Of a stretch of 64,000 nucleotides of DNA, positions 35,009 to 45,526 are shown piece after piece. The position numbers and the translations under genes were made by a program. Origin of the DNA: Agromyces agglutinans (GTDB lineage: Bacteria; Actinomycetota; Actinomycetes; Actinomycetales; Microbacteriaceae). Within the stretch, counting starts at the first letter, position 1. Each line of letters starts with the position of its first letter. The notes beneath the pieces are model-generated. The model searched no databases. It saw nothing but the letters and a program-made list of their open reading frames with translations, and had not been told where the DNA came from. The stretch covers positions 583,801 through 647,800 of the forward strand of contig NZ_WJIF01000001.1 of NCBI RefSeq assembly GCF_009647605.1, written 5' to 3'.

Positions 35009-36601
35009 TTAGTCCTCGGTGATGTCGATCTCGAGCATGGTGCTCGCCTCGATGGCGTCGCGCACGCGCTCGATCACCTCGGCGGGCACGGGCGAGTCCA
35101 CCGTGAGCACGCTGAGCGCCTGACCGCCCGCCTCGCGGCGCGCGATCTGCATGCCCGCGATGTTGATGCCGGCCTCGCCGAACGCGCCGCCGTACACCGC
35201 GACGATGCCCGGGCGGTCGGTGTAGCGCATGACGATGTGGTGCTTCGCGATCGGCACCTCGATGTCGTAGTCGTCGATGCCGACGAGCTTCTCGACCTGC
35301 TTCGTGCCGGTCAGCGTGCCCGACACCGAGACCTGGCGACCCTCGGCAAGCGCGCCGCGCAACGTGATCACGTTGCGGTACTCGGGGCTCTCGCGCTCGG
35401 TGATGAGTCGCACCTGCACGCCGCGCTGCTCGGCGAGAAGCGGCGCGTTGACGTACGAGACGGTCTCGGACACCACGTTCGTGAAGACGCCCTTGAGCGC
35501 GGCGAGCTTGAGCACGCTGACGTCGTAGTCGGCCAGTTCGCCGCGCACCTCGATGTCGAGGCTCGTGAGCGCACCGTGACCGAGCGCCGAGAAGAACTGG
35601 CCGAGCTTCTCGACCAGCGGGATGCCGGGGCGCACGTACGGGTCGATGACGCCGCCGGCGACGTTGACCGCATCGGGGACGAGCTCGCCCGCGAGCGCGA
35701 GGCGCACCGACTTCGCGACCGAGATGCCCGCCTTCTCCTGCGCGTCTTCGGTCGAGGCGCCGAGGTGCGGCGTCACGATCACGTTGGGCAGTCCGAGCAG
35801 CGGCGACTCGCGCGGCGGTTCGGTGACGAAGACGTCGAGGCCGGCACCGGCGATGGTGCCGGCGACCAGCGCGTCGTGCAGCGCCTGCTCGTCGATGAGG
35901 CCGCCGCGCGCGACGTTCACGATGTAGGCGGTGCGCTTCATGCGGGCGAGCTGCTCGGTGCCGATCATGCCGAGCGTCTCGGGCGTGCGCGGCATGTGGA
36001 TCGTGATGAAGTCGCTGCGCTCGAGCAGCTCGTCGAGCGTGACCGTCTGCACGCCCAACTGCTGCGCCCGCGCCTCGGTGATGTACGGGTCGTAGGCGAT
36101 CACCTGCATGCCGAACGCCTGCAGGCGGGCGGTGATGAGTGCACCGATGCGGCCGAGCCCGATGATGCCGACCGTCTTCTCGAACAGCTCGGTGCCGGTG
36201 TAGGCCGAGCGCTTCCACTCCCCCGCGCTGAGCGACGCGTGGCCCGCCGGGATGTGGCGGGCGAGACTCAGGATGTGGCCGATCGTGAGCTCGGCCGCCG
36301 AGATGATGTTCGACGTGGGCGCGTTCACGACCATGACCCCGGCGGTGGTCGCGGCCTTCACGTCGACGTTGTCGAGGCCGACGCCCGCGCGGGCCACGAC
36401 CTTCAGCTTCGGCGCGGCGGCGAGCGCCTCTTCGTCGACCTGCGTGGCCGAGCGGATGAGGATCGCGTCGGCATCGGCGATCGACGACAGCAGGGCCGAG
36501 CGGTCGGTGCCGTCGACGTTGCGGATCTCGAAGTCGGGCCCGAGGGCGTCGACGGTGGCGGGCGAGAGTTCTTCGGCGATCAGCACGACCGGCTTTGACA
36601 C
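35009..36601 (-). CDS. serA: D-3-phosphoglycerate dehydrogenase
   Basis: The 530-residue enzyme starts serine synthesis from 3-phosphoglycerate. It shows the NAD-binding GIIGLGRIGALITARLQAFG, catalytic Arg/Glu region (IDEQALHDAL) and active-site PHLGASTEDAQEKAG. An intervening ASB domain and a C-terminal ACT domain (IDITED terminus, GGQALSVLTVD) give the long mycobacterial-type form that is feedback inhibited by serine. GTG 36601 is chosen because residues before it are unlike the family. It is transcribed alone. Confidence 0.96.
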   Translation of the reverse strand: MSKPVVLIAEELSPATVDALGPDFEIRNVDGTDRSALLSSIADADAILIRSATQVDEEALAAAPKLKVVARAGVGLDNVDVKAATTAGVMVVNAPTSNIISAAELTIGHILSLARHIPAGHASLSAGEWKRSAYTGTELFEKTVGIIGLGRIGALITARLQAFGMQVIAYDPYITEARAQQLGVQTVTLDELLERSDFITIHMPRTPETLGMIGTEQLARMKRTAYIVNVARGGLIDEQALHDALVAGTIAGAGLDVFVTEPPRESPLLGLPNVIVTPHLGASTEDAQEKAGISVAKSVRLALAGELVPDAVNVAGGVIDPYVRPGIPLVEKLGQFFSALGHGALTSLDIEVRGELADYDVSVLKLAALKGVFTNVVSETVSYVNAPLLAEQRGVQVRLITERESPEYRNVITLRGALAEGRQVSVSGTLTGTKQVEKLVGIDDYDIEVPIAKHHIVMRYTDRPGIVAVYGGAFGEAGINIAGMQIARREAGGQALSVLTVDSPVPAEVIERVRDAIEASTMLEIDITED

Positions 36602-36748
36602 GAACGATTCCTTCGGGGCGATGCGCCGCGCGCGCGAAGCGGCGGCTTGCGGTGGGATGCGCCACACGCCGTCGGGGGCGCCTACCCGGCCATGCTACTT
36701 GAGGCCGGCGTGCGCGCTTCGCCGTGTGACGCCGGATGCCCCGCCCGG

Positions 36749-36778
36749 AAGCGCCGGGCGCAGTCTGCGCCCGGCTTC
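36749..36778. terminator. Hairpin terminator after the small membrane-protein pair
   Basis: Arms GCCGGGCGCA (36753-36762) and TGCGCCCGGC (36766-36775) pair perfectly, bordered by GAAGC and TTC. It overlaps the stop region of the 36777 gene. Confidence 0.65.
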
Positions 36779-37133
36779 AGGGCGCGACGACGGCGGCGCT
36801 CACACCGAGCAGGACCGTCGTCGACGTGAACACGACCGCCGAGACGGCCAGGCCTCCGAGGTAGCACGCGATCGAGATCGGCAGCGAGCGCCGGCGCCCG
36901 AGCACGAAGGCAGCCGCGAACAGGCCGATCGGCGCGAGCAGCGCGACGACCATGAGCGCCCAGCCGAGCGGCGTGAACCCGAGACCGAACGACAGGATCT
37001 GCACGAGGCTCTCGACGACCTCCCACAGGTCGTAGGCGAAGAACAGCCCGAAGAAGACGGCCAGCGTCACCTGCAGCCAGAACGGCGTGCCCCCGCTGCG
37101 CTCCACGGGTGCGGATGCCTCGGCCCCGCTCAT
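36777..37133 (-). CDS. Hypothetical membrane protein
   Basis: The 118-residue protein has three hydrophobic helices (LQVTLAVFFGLFFAYDLWEV, GWALMVVALLAPIGLFAAAF and ISIACYLGGLAVSAVVFTST). No functional motif is recognised. The ATG overlaps the stop of the preceding gene (ATGA), so the two form a unit and probably a complex. Confidence 0.75.
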   Translation of the reverse strand: MSGAEASAPVERSGGTPFWLQVTLAVFFGLFFAYDLWEVVESLVQILSFGLGFTPLGWALMVVALLAPIGLFAAAFVLGRRRSLPISIACYLGGLAVSAVVFTSTTVLLGVSAAVVAP

Positions 37134-37633
37134 GCGGCCACCCCCAGCACGAACGGCAGCGGCACGAGCACGATCGCGCCGACGGCGAGCCAGACGAGGC
37201 GCAGCGCCCGCCGGGAGACGAGCGCGAACACCAACCCGAACCAGAGCGCGGGGGCGAGCACCGCGAGCCAGAGCCCCGTGAGGTACATCGCGTCGCCGAC
37301 GATGCTCGTGCCCGGGGCATCCGTTCGGATGACGGTCAGCAGCCACCCGACCGTGTAGAGCAGGTACACGCCGCCGAGCACGCCGAGCACGATCAGCTCG
37401 ACGGAACCGGCCTGGCGCGTGGCATCCGGCGTCGCAGCGGTCGTCGTCGCGTTCGAGGGCCGTTCGCCGGGAGCGGCCGGCTCATCGGCGGCATGCCGCT
37501 CGCCGTCCGACGCCGCGTCGACGGTCGAGGGCTCGGAGTCCGGCCCGCCGACGCGCTTCCACCCCGGCGCGAGGGTCGGATCGTCGTCGCCCTCCCAGCG
37601 CAGCGCGTCGTCGTCGTCGGGATCGCGGGTCAT
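37130..37633 (-). CDS. Hypothetical membrane protein with acidic N-terminus
   Basis: The 167-residue protein starts with a 75-residue Asp/Pro/Ala-rich cytoplasmic part and then has three helices (VELIVLGVLGGVYLLYTVGW, YLTGLWLAVLAPALWFGLVF and LVWLAVGAIVLVPLPFVLG). It resembles short DNA/RNA-endonuclease-unrelated actinobacterial membrane proteins of unknown function. It lies nine bases downstream of the large phosphoesterase gene and may be cotranscribed. Confidence 0.75.
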   Translation of the reverse strand: MTRDPDDDDALRWEGDDDPTLAPGWKRVGGPDSEPSTVDAASDGERHAADEPAAPGERPSNATTTAATPDATRQAGSVELIVLGVLGGVYLLYTVGWLLTVIRTDAPGTSIVGDAMYLTGLWLAVLAPALWFGLVFALVSRRALRLVWLAVGAIVLVPLPFVLGVAA

Positions 37634-37642
37634 GCGCCCACC

Positions 37643-40600
37643 CTATCGAGCCGGCGCCGCCCCGCCCGAACGGGTCGCGACGACCGCCTCGGTCGTCAGC
37701 GACTTCGCGTACGCGAAGCGCACCGAACCCACGGCGAACTCGTCGTCGGCGGCCGTGTAGCGGCCCTGCACGCCGCGTTCGACGATGTTCCAGGGCCGCA
37801 TCTCCGAGATGCCCTCCGCGTCGCCGCGCTCCGGGTCGAACTGCACGTAGTCGTACGGGTGGCTCGCGTGCGCGTCGAGTCCCGACGAGTAGGCGTCGAC
37901 GCCGATCGTGCCACCCGCGAGGTCCACCTGCAGCAACCGCTGGAACCCGGTCGCGCGAGCCCCGTCGTGGGTGCGGAACTCCTGGTAGTCGGCGACGAGC
38001 TCGGTGACGGTATGGCCGGGCAGGCCGCCAGCGTCCTCGGTGACGATCGCGCCGAGCCCGTGGAAGTGGCCCGAGAGCACGAGCACGACATTGCGGTTCG
38101 GTGCGATCACGCGCTCCCAGAGCTCGTCGGCCCGCGACAGCCACCGCGACGACGTCGAGCGCCGGGCGGACTCGTCGACCTCCTTCGGCGTGACGTGTTC
38201 GTGCGTCGAGAGCACCACGTTGCGGTCGGGGTGCGCGGCCACGACGGCCTCGGCCCACGCGATCTCGCGCTCGCCGTACGCGTAGGGCAGCGAGAGCATG
38301 AGGAACTTCGCGCCCGCACGCTCGAACCGCGAGAAGTTCGCCGTCTGGTCGTCGGGCGCGATCGAGCCGCCGTACCAGGGCTCGCTCGAATATCGCGAGG
38401 GCGGGAAGTACTCGTTGAACAGGTCGCTCGTCGTGCCGCGCTTGGTGTCGTGGTTGCCGGGCAGCACGCTGTTCGGCACGCCGGCGTCGTCGAGGACGGC
38501 CTGCATGCGCGACGCCGTCTCGAACTCGCGGCGCGCGACCGCCTCGGACTGGTCGGGGTTCACCCAGTTCTGCACGAGGTCGCCCGTGTGCGTCGCGAAC
38601 GCGATCTCGCGCAGGCCGGCGTTCGCCGCGACCCAGCTGACGACCTCGGCGTAGGTCTCGGGGTAGGCCTCGGCGAGGTACTGCGTGTCGGTGAGATGGC
38701 TGATCGCGAGGTCGTACTCGGCGGCGTCGTCGAATCCGCCGGCGTCGGCATGACGCAGCGTCGTCGCGCGCGGCACCACCTGCACGAGCAGGTCGACGGA
38801 TGCCTCCGCCCCGAGGTCGTCGGCGGCGATCGTCCCGGCGAGCTCGACGCGGCCGTCGTCACCCGCCGTGCGCTCGTCGAGCGGATGCCACGCCCGGTCG
38901 GACTCGCGCCACGTCGACAGCCGAACCGCGGTGCGGGGCTCGGCGCTCCCACGCCAGCCGACGTGCACGCCCGCGTCGAGCGGCAGCGCGGCGTCGGCGC
39001 TCGCCACCCGCAGCCGCAGGTAGGGCAGCACGAAACCGTCGTCGCGTACCTCCGCCCCGGTTGCGCCGGCCGTCGCGAGCACCGACTCGCCGACGCCCGA
39101 GCGTTCGCGCAGCGGCTCGTCGGATGCCCCGCGCCACGCCCCGAGAAGTGCGAGCTCCGTAGCCGGCTCGCCTCCCGGCTCGGCGCCGGGCTCGACCCCC
39201 TCGACGCCGCCGGGATCGACGAGGGCCGCCGGACGGGCCGCCCTCCGACGCTCGGCCGACTCCTGCGCGGCCACGGTCCGCGCGACCTCGCGTTCGGCTC
39301 CCCGCCGCGCGGCCACGATCGGGTCGGGCACGGCCACCGGGCGGCCGACGCCCGGCGACGCCGGCGCCACCACGAAGTCGTCGGCGTCGTTGCCGGTGAA
39401 CGCCGACCGCTGGTAGGTCTCGGCGCGGGCCCGGTCGGGCTCGAAGGTCACGAGCGACAGGCCCTTCGTGCACGGGCTCGGCCGCTCGACGCTGAAGTCC
39501 ATCTCGTTCGCCCGGTACACCCCGACGCTGTCGACCCGCCGGCCCGAGGCATCCGACAGCCAGACGCCCGTGCCGCGGAAGTCGAAGCCCTCGTCCACGA
39601 CGACGTCGGCCGCTCCGGCGAGCGGCGTACCGACGAGGGCCGCCGTCCAGGTGGCGCCCGGCGCGAGCGTGGTGCCGTGCGGGATCGTCTCGCCGCCCGA
39701 GAGCGCGCGCGCACCGGCCGCGGTGCAGCGCACCAGCTGCCAGCCCGAGACATCCACCGCCGTGTCGCCCAGGTTCGCGAGCTCGACGAAGTTGCGTCGT
39801 TCGTACCCGGCCGGCAGGTCCGCCGGGTCGGTCGCGAGCTCGGTGATCACGACGTCCGGTGCGGAGGGGTAGGCGAAGCCGTCGTCGAGGATGCTCCGCG
39901 CCGTGGTCGCGTTCACGGCGCCCGGCGTGCGCGGGGCGACCGACCAGGCGGTGCTCCCCCGCCCCGGGCCGACGCGTTGCCACGACTCGCCCGTGCGGCC
40001 GTCGACGAGCACGCCGAGCTTCTCGTCGCCGCTCTGGCACGCCGAATCGCCGTACGCCGATGCGGCCATGCCGTCGACGCGGCGGCCCTCGTCGTCGGCG
40101 AGGAGCACGCCGAATCCGCGCGCGTCGAGGCCGAGGCGGGTGGTCGCGTCTGACTCGACATCGGCGCCGCTCGTCGCGACCACGAGGCGGCGGCCCGGCT
40201 CGAGGCGGGTGCCGTCATCGAACACGGTCGCCGGCCGGTCGGCGGGCACACGGCCCGTGGGACCGCACGTGAGCAGGCGCCAGCCCGAGAGGTCGACCGG
40301 TGCGGTCGTCGCGACGAGTTCGACGAACTCGTCGTCGCCCGAGCCCGGCCCGGCGGCGGCCACCTCGGCGATGCGCACCGGTGGGTCGACGAAGCCGCGG
40401 GCCGGGTCGACGTCGAGGTCGTTCGGCGCCGTCACGTTCGCGGCCCCTGGTGTCGCTCGCGCACGCACGAAGTCGGCCCTGGCGTCGCCCGTGCGACTCA
40501 CGCGCTGCCAGCTCTCGCCGAGGGCCGCGGCGAGGGCGTTCGGCAGGTTGCCGTGGAGGCTGCACTCGCTCGTGGTGGGCCACGGCTCCGTGGGATACAC

Positions 40601-41143
40601 CGCCACGGCGTCGGCGATCCCATCGGACGGGTCGAGCAGCAGCAGCCCGAAGCCCGCGTCGGCGAACGGCTGCGTGAAGACCGCGTCGGGCTGCGCGCCG
40701 CCGAGGTCGCTGCCCGTGCGCGCGACGAGCAGCCGCTCGCCGGGGGCGAGCACGACGCCCGTGAGGTCGGCCTCCGACCGGCCGGTGTTGGCACGCAGGC
40801 CCTGCGCGCTGCACCGGGCGACCTCCCAGCCGGTCAGGTCGACCGGCTCGTCGCCCGTGTTCTCGAGCTCGAAGAAGGAGTCGGAGCGAGAGCCCGTGCC
40901 GCCGTTGGCGAGCTCGGCGATGACCACGCCCCGGCCCGGCGTTGCGGCGGCCGGCGGCGTGGCGGAGGCCGACGCCGGCGTGGCCGGAGCCGCGGTGGCG
41001 CCGAGCGCTGCGGCCGGCGCCGTGCCGGGTACGACGCCGACGGCGACGAGCGCCGGCACGAGCACCGCGACGGCGAAGAGCGCGGCTGGATGCCGAAGGG
41101 AGGAAGCGGGATTCGGACCGGACGGAGGCGTCGTTCGCGTCAC
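37643..41143 (-). CDS. Exported lamin-tail/metallophosphoesterase protein
   Basis: The 1166-residue secreted protein has a signal peptide (LFAVAVLVPALVAVGVVPG, cleavage near AAALGA). At least three lamin-tail-like domains follow, each with VIAELA-type start, an FVELxNxGDxxVDLSGW core and CSA/CTA cysteine segments. A linker precedes a calcineurin-like phosphoesterase at about residue 850-1090, whose metal ligands are visible in HLTDTQYL, FATHTGDLVQNW, LPGNHDTKRG, LSTHEHV and LVLSGHFHGLG. GTG 41143 gives the only start in front of the signal peptide; longer frames overlap cutC. Likely substrates are extracellular nucleotides, DNA or phosphoesters. No cell-wall sorting signal is seen at the C-terminus. 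Confidence 0.85.
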   Translation of the reverse strand: MTRTTPPSGPNPASSLRHPAALFAVAVLVPALVAVGVVPGTAPAAALGATAAPATPASASATPPAAATPGRGVVIAELANGGTGSRSDSFFELENTGDEPVDLTGWEVARCSAQGLRANTGRSEADLTGVVLAPGERLLVARTGSDLGGAQPDAVFTQPFADAGFGLLLLDPSDGIADAVAVYPTEPWPTTSECSLHGNLPNALAAALGESWQRVSRTGDARADFVRARATPGAANVTAPNDLDVDPARGFVDPPVRIAEVAAAGPGSGDDEFVELVATTAPVDLSGWRLLTCGPTGRVPADRPATVFDDGTRLEPGRRLVVATSGADVESDATTRLGLDARGFGVLLADDEGRRVDGMAASAYGDSACQSGDEKLGVLVDGRTGESWQRVGPGRGSTAWSVAPRTPGAVNATTARSILDDGFAYPSAPDVVITELATDPADLPAGYERRNFVELANLGDTAVDVSGWQLVRCTAAGARALSGGETIPHGTTLAPGATWTAALVGTPLAGAADVVVDEGFDFRGTGVWLSDASGRRVDSVGVYRANEMDFSVERPSPCTKGLSLVTFEPDRARAETYQRSAFTGNDADDFVVAPASPGVGRPVAVPDPIVAARRGAEREVARTVAAQESAERRRAARPAALVDPGGVEGVEPGAEPGGEPATELALLGAWRGASDEPLRERSGVGESVLATAGATGAEVRDDGFVLPYLRLRVASADAALPLDAGVHVGWRGSAEPRTAVRLSTWRESDRAWHPLDERTAGDDGRVELAGTIAADDLGAEASVDLLVQVVPRATTLRHADAGGFDDAAEYDLAISHLTDTQYLAEAYPETYAEVVSWVAANAGLREIAFATHTGDLVQNWVNPDQSEAVARREFETASRMQAVLDDAGVPNSVLPGNHDTKRGTTSDLFNEYFPPSRYSSEPWYGGSIAPDDQTANFSRFERAGAKFLMLSLPYAYGEREIAWAEAVVAAHPDRNVVLSTHEHVTPKEVDESARRSTSSRWLSRADELWERVIAPNRNVVLVLSGHFHGLGAIVTEDAGGLPGHTVTELVADYQEFRTHDGARATGFQRLLQVDLAGGTIGVDAYSSGLDAHASHPYDYVQFDPERGDAEGISEMRPWNIVERGVQGRYTAADDEFAVGSVRFAYAKSLTTEAVVATRSGGAAPAR

Positions 41144-41219
41144 GCACCGAGCGTCGCGAGCCGCGGTGAACGACCGGCGTCGGGCACGCCGAACGCGCGT
41201 GAACGGCGGGCGAAGCGCG

Positions 41220-41966
41220 TCAGTCGCGAGCGCGAACGGATGCCGCCGCGATCGCGGCCCGCACGAGACCCGGGTCGGTGATGTCGAACCCGTCGACGCC
41301 GCCGCCCGGACCACTCGCACCGCCGCGGGTCGTCGTGCCGCGCGCCGAGAGGTGCACCGCGTCGACGCCGACTGCCGCGAGGCCGTCGATGTCGACGATG
41401 CGCACCCCGCCGCCCGCCATGACCTCCAGCGCACCGGATGCCTCCGCCATGCGACCGAGCGTCTCGAGGCCTGTGCGGCAGTCCGCCGCGCCGCCCGAGG
41501 TCAGCACGCGGCGCACGCCCGCGGCGCGCAGCGCCTCGACGCCGGCGACGGGGTCGGCGGAGGCGTCGACCGCGCGGTGCACCGTCACGTCGAGGTCGCC
41601 CGCGGCGTCGACGAACCGCGCGATCGCGGCGAGGTCGAGCTCGCCGTCGGCCCGGAGCGCACCGACGACCACGCCGTCGGCGCCGAGCCGGGCGGCGTGC
41701 CGGATGTCGCGCACGACCAGGTCGAGCTCGTCGTCGTCGTAGACGAACCCGCCGCCGCGCGGACGCACGAGCACGTGCACGAACCGCGACGCACCGGCAT
41801 CCGCCGCGAGCGTCGCGACGGCCTCGATCAGCCCGGCCGACGGGGTGAGCCCGCCGAGGCCGAGCGCCTGGCAGAGCTCGACGCGCGCCGCGCCCGACTC
41901 GAGGGCGAGGCGGGCGCCCGCGGCGTCCTGCACGGCGATCTCGATGGGAAGGGGGCGCGTGGTCAC
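41220..41966 (-). CDS. cutC: CutC-family protein
   Basis: The 248-residue TIM-barrel protein has CutC signatures: ARVELCQALGLGGLTPSAGL, VHVLVRPRGGGFVYDDDEL and LTSGGAADCRTGLETL. The family has been linked to copper homeostasis, but the catalytic role is uncertain. GTG 41966 gives the normal start (TTRPLPIEIAVQD). It lies 76 bases upstream of the phosphoesterase gene and downstream of a REP-like hairpin. Confidence 0.92.
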   Translation of the reverse strand: MTTRPLPIEIAVQDAAGARLALESGAARVELCQALGLGGLTPSAGLIEAVATLAADAGASRFVHVLVRPRGGGFVYDDDELDLVVRDIRHAARLGADGVVVGALRADGELDLAAIARFVDAAGDLDVTVHRAVDASADPVAGVEALRAAGVRRVLTSGGAADCRTGLETLGRMAEASGALEVMAGGGVRIVDIDGLAAVGVDAVHLSARGTTTRGGASGPGGGVDGFDITDPGLVRAAIAAASVRARD

Positions 41967-42012
41967 CGAGTCAGCGTAGCGGCCCGGCCGGGTCGCAATC
42001 GGCGGCCCCGGC

Positions 42013-42080
42013 GGTCGAGTAGCGACGAAGGAGCGTACCGAGACCACGCGACGGGTCTCGATACGCTCCGCTCCTCGACC
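42013..42080. repeat. REP-like inverted repeat, possible terminator for the ilv operon
   Basis: Arms run 42013-42045 and 42054-42080. Both, read outward, give GGTCGAG, GAGC, GGAGCGTA and CGAGACC, with small insertions in the left arm. It lies just after the ilvC stop and before cutC. A partial copy is at 22396-22427. Elements of this kind (GGTCTCGATACGCTC) are common in Microbacteriaceae gaps as I recall. Confidence 0.7.
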
Positions 42081-42089
42081 GACGAGTGT

Positions 42090-43677
<1,588 letters not shown>

Positions 43678-43679
43678 GG

Positions 43680-45482
43680 TCAGTCCTCCTCGCTGAAAGC
43701 CGGCGCGTGGTCGCGGGCGTACTGGATGTAGCTGTTCGACACGCCCTGCGGCACCATCGGCCACACCATCGCGTCGGCCGAGACGACGAAGTCGATCACG
43801 ACCGGGCGGTCGTTGGTCTCGAGCGCGAGCTTGATCGCGTCGTCGACCTCTTCGGGCTTCGTGACGCGGATGCCGAGCGCGCCGTACGCCTCGGCGAGCT
43901 TGACGAAGTCGGGCACCCGCACGCTGTCGTGCCCCGTGTTCAGGTCGGTGTTCGAGTAGCGGCCGTCGTAGAACAGCGTCTGCCACTGGCGCACCATGCC
44001 GAGCGACGAGTTGTTGATCACCGCGACCTTGATCGGGATCTCGTTCAGCGTGCACGTCGCGAGTTCCTGGTTGGTCATCTGGAAGCAGCCGTCGCCGTCG
44101 ATCGCCCAGACCACGCGGTCGGGTTCGGCGACCTTCGCGCCCATGGCCGCTGGCACGGCGTAGCCCATGGTGCCGGCGCCGCCGGAGTTGAGCCACGAGT
44201 TCGGCCGCTCGTACTTGATGAACTGCGCGGCCCACATCTGGTGTTGGCCGACGCCTGCGGCGTATACGCCCTCGGGGCCGGTCAGCGCTCCGATGCGCTC
44301 GATGACGTACTGCGGCGCGAGCAGCCCGTCGGAGGGCTGGCTGTAGCCGAGCGGGAACTCCTCGCGGAGCCCGTCGAGCGTCGCCCACCACTCGGCCAGG
44401 TCGCTCGCCTGCCCCGACGTCGTGTCGCGGTACGCGGCGAGCAGGTCGACCAGGACGTCTTTGAGGTCGCCCACGATGGGCACGTCGGCCGTGCGGATCT
44501 TCGAGATCTCGGCAGGGTCGATGTCGACGTGCACGACCTTGGCCTCGGGGGCGAACAGCGCCGCCTTGCCGGTGACGCGGTCGTCGAAGCGTGATCCGAG
44601 GGCGACGAGGAGGTCGGCCTCCTGGAGGGCGAGCACCGCGGGCACCGTGCCGTGCATGCCCGGCATGCCGAGGTGCTGGCGGTGCGAGTCGGGGAACGCG
44701 CCGCGCGCCATGAGCGTGGTGACGACCGGCGCTCCGGTCGCCTCGGCGAGGGCGAGCAGTTCCTCGGAGGCGCGCGAGCGGATCACGCCGCCGCCCACGT
44801 AGAGCACGGGCCGCTTGGCGTCGGCGATCAGCTGCGCGGCGGCCTGCACCTGCTTGCCGTGCGCCTTGGTGATCGGCCGGTAGCCCGGGAGCTCGACCTT
44901 CGGGGGCCAGCTGAACGCGAACTCGGCCTGCTGGGCATCCTTCGTGATGTCCACGAGCACGGGGCCTGGTCGACCGGTCGTGGCGATGTGCACGGCGGCC
45001 GCGATGGTCGCGGGGATCTCTTCAGGGCGCTTGACGAGGAAGCTGTGCTTGGTGATCGGCATCGTGATGCCGACGATGTCGGCCTCCTGGAAGGCGTCGG
45101 TGCCCATGAGGTTCGAGAACACCTGGCCGGTGATCGCGAGCATCGGCACCGAGTCCATGTGGGCGTCGGCGATCGCCGTGACGAGGTTCGTCGCGCCTGG
45201 CCCCGAGGTCGCGATCGCGACGCCGAGCTTGCCCGACGACGAGGCGTAGCCCTCGGCCGCGTGGCCGGCGCCCTGCTCGTGGCGGACCAGGATGTGCCGC
45301 AGCCGGCGGCTGTCGAGCAGCGGGTCGTAGACCGGCAGGATGGCCCCGCCGGGCAGCCCGAACACATCGGTGATGCCGATGAGCTCGAGCGAGCGGACGA
45401 CCGCCTGGGCGCCGGTGAGGATCTCGGGCGCGCCGGTGTTGAGGCCGGCGGGCGATGGCACGGGTGAGGATTCCGTGGTCAT
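43680..45482 (-). CDS. ilvB: Acetolactate synthase large (catalytic) subunit
   Basis: The 600-residue ThDP enzyme has the activating glutamate in [15 protein letters not shown], the FAD/allosteric RFDDRVTGK segment and ThDP/Mg motif [14 protein letters not shown] with [12 protein letters not shown]. It makes acetolactate or acetohydroxybutyrate at the entry of branched-chain synthesis. It pairs with IlvN downstream. The 44-base gap from ilvD contains no attenuator that I can see. Confidence 0.97.
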   Translation of the reverse strand: MTTESSPVPSPAGLNTGAPEILTGAQAVVRSLELIGITDVFGLPGGAILPVYDPLLDSRRLRHILVRHEQGAGHAAEGYASSSGKLGVAIATSGPGATNLVTAIADAHMDSVPMLAITGQVFSNLMGTDAFQEADIVGITMPITKHSFLVKRPEEIPATIAAAVHIATTGRPGPVLVDITKDAQQAEFAFSWPPKVELPGYRPITKAHGKQVQAAAQLIADAKRPVLYVGGGVIRSRASEELLALAEATGAPVVTTLMARGAFPDSHRQHLGMPGMHGTVPAVLALQEADLLVALGSRFDDRVTGKAALFAPEAKVVHVDIDPAEISKIRTADVPIVGDLKDVLVDLLAAYRDTTSGQASDLAEWWATLDGLREEFPLGYSQPSDGLLAPQYVIERIGALTGPEGVYAAGVGQHQMWAAQFIKYERPNSWLNSGGAGTMGYAVPAAMGAKVAEPDRVVWAIDGDGCFQMTNQELATCTLNEIPIKVAVINNSSLGMVRQWQTLFYDGRYSNTDLNTGHDSVRVPDFVKLAEAYGALGIRVTKPEEVDDAIKLALETNDRPVVIDFVVSADAMVWPMVPQGVSNSYIQYARDHAPAFSEED

Positions 45483-45526
45483 GCGGTTCCTTCTTGCTGG
45501 ACGGTGTGTGCGGATGAGCGCAGCAC

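Noticed and set aside
37109..40153. Plus-strand open frame of about 1014 codons
   Set aside because: Antisense to the lamin-tail/phosphoesterase gene, which has signal peptide and metal motifs on the other strand.
41144..41434. N-terminal extension of the phosphoesterase frame
   Set aside because: It overlaps cutC and lies ahead of a good GTG start directly followed by a signal peptide.
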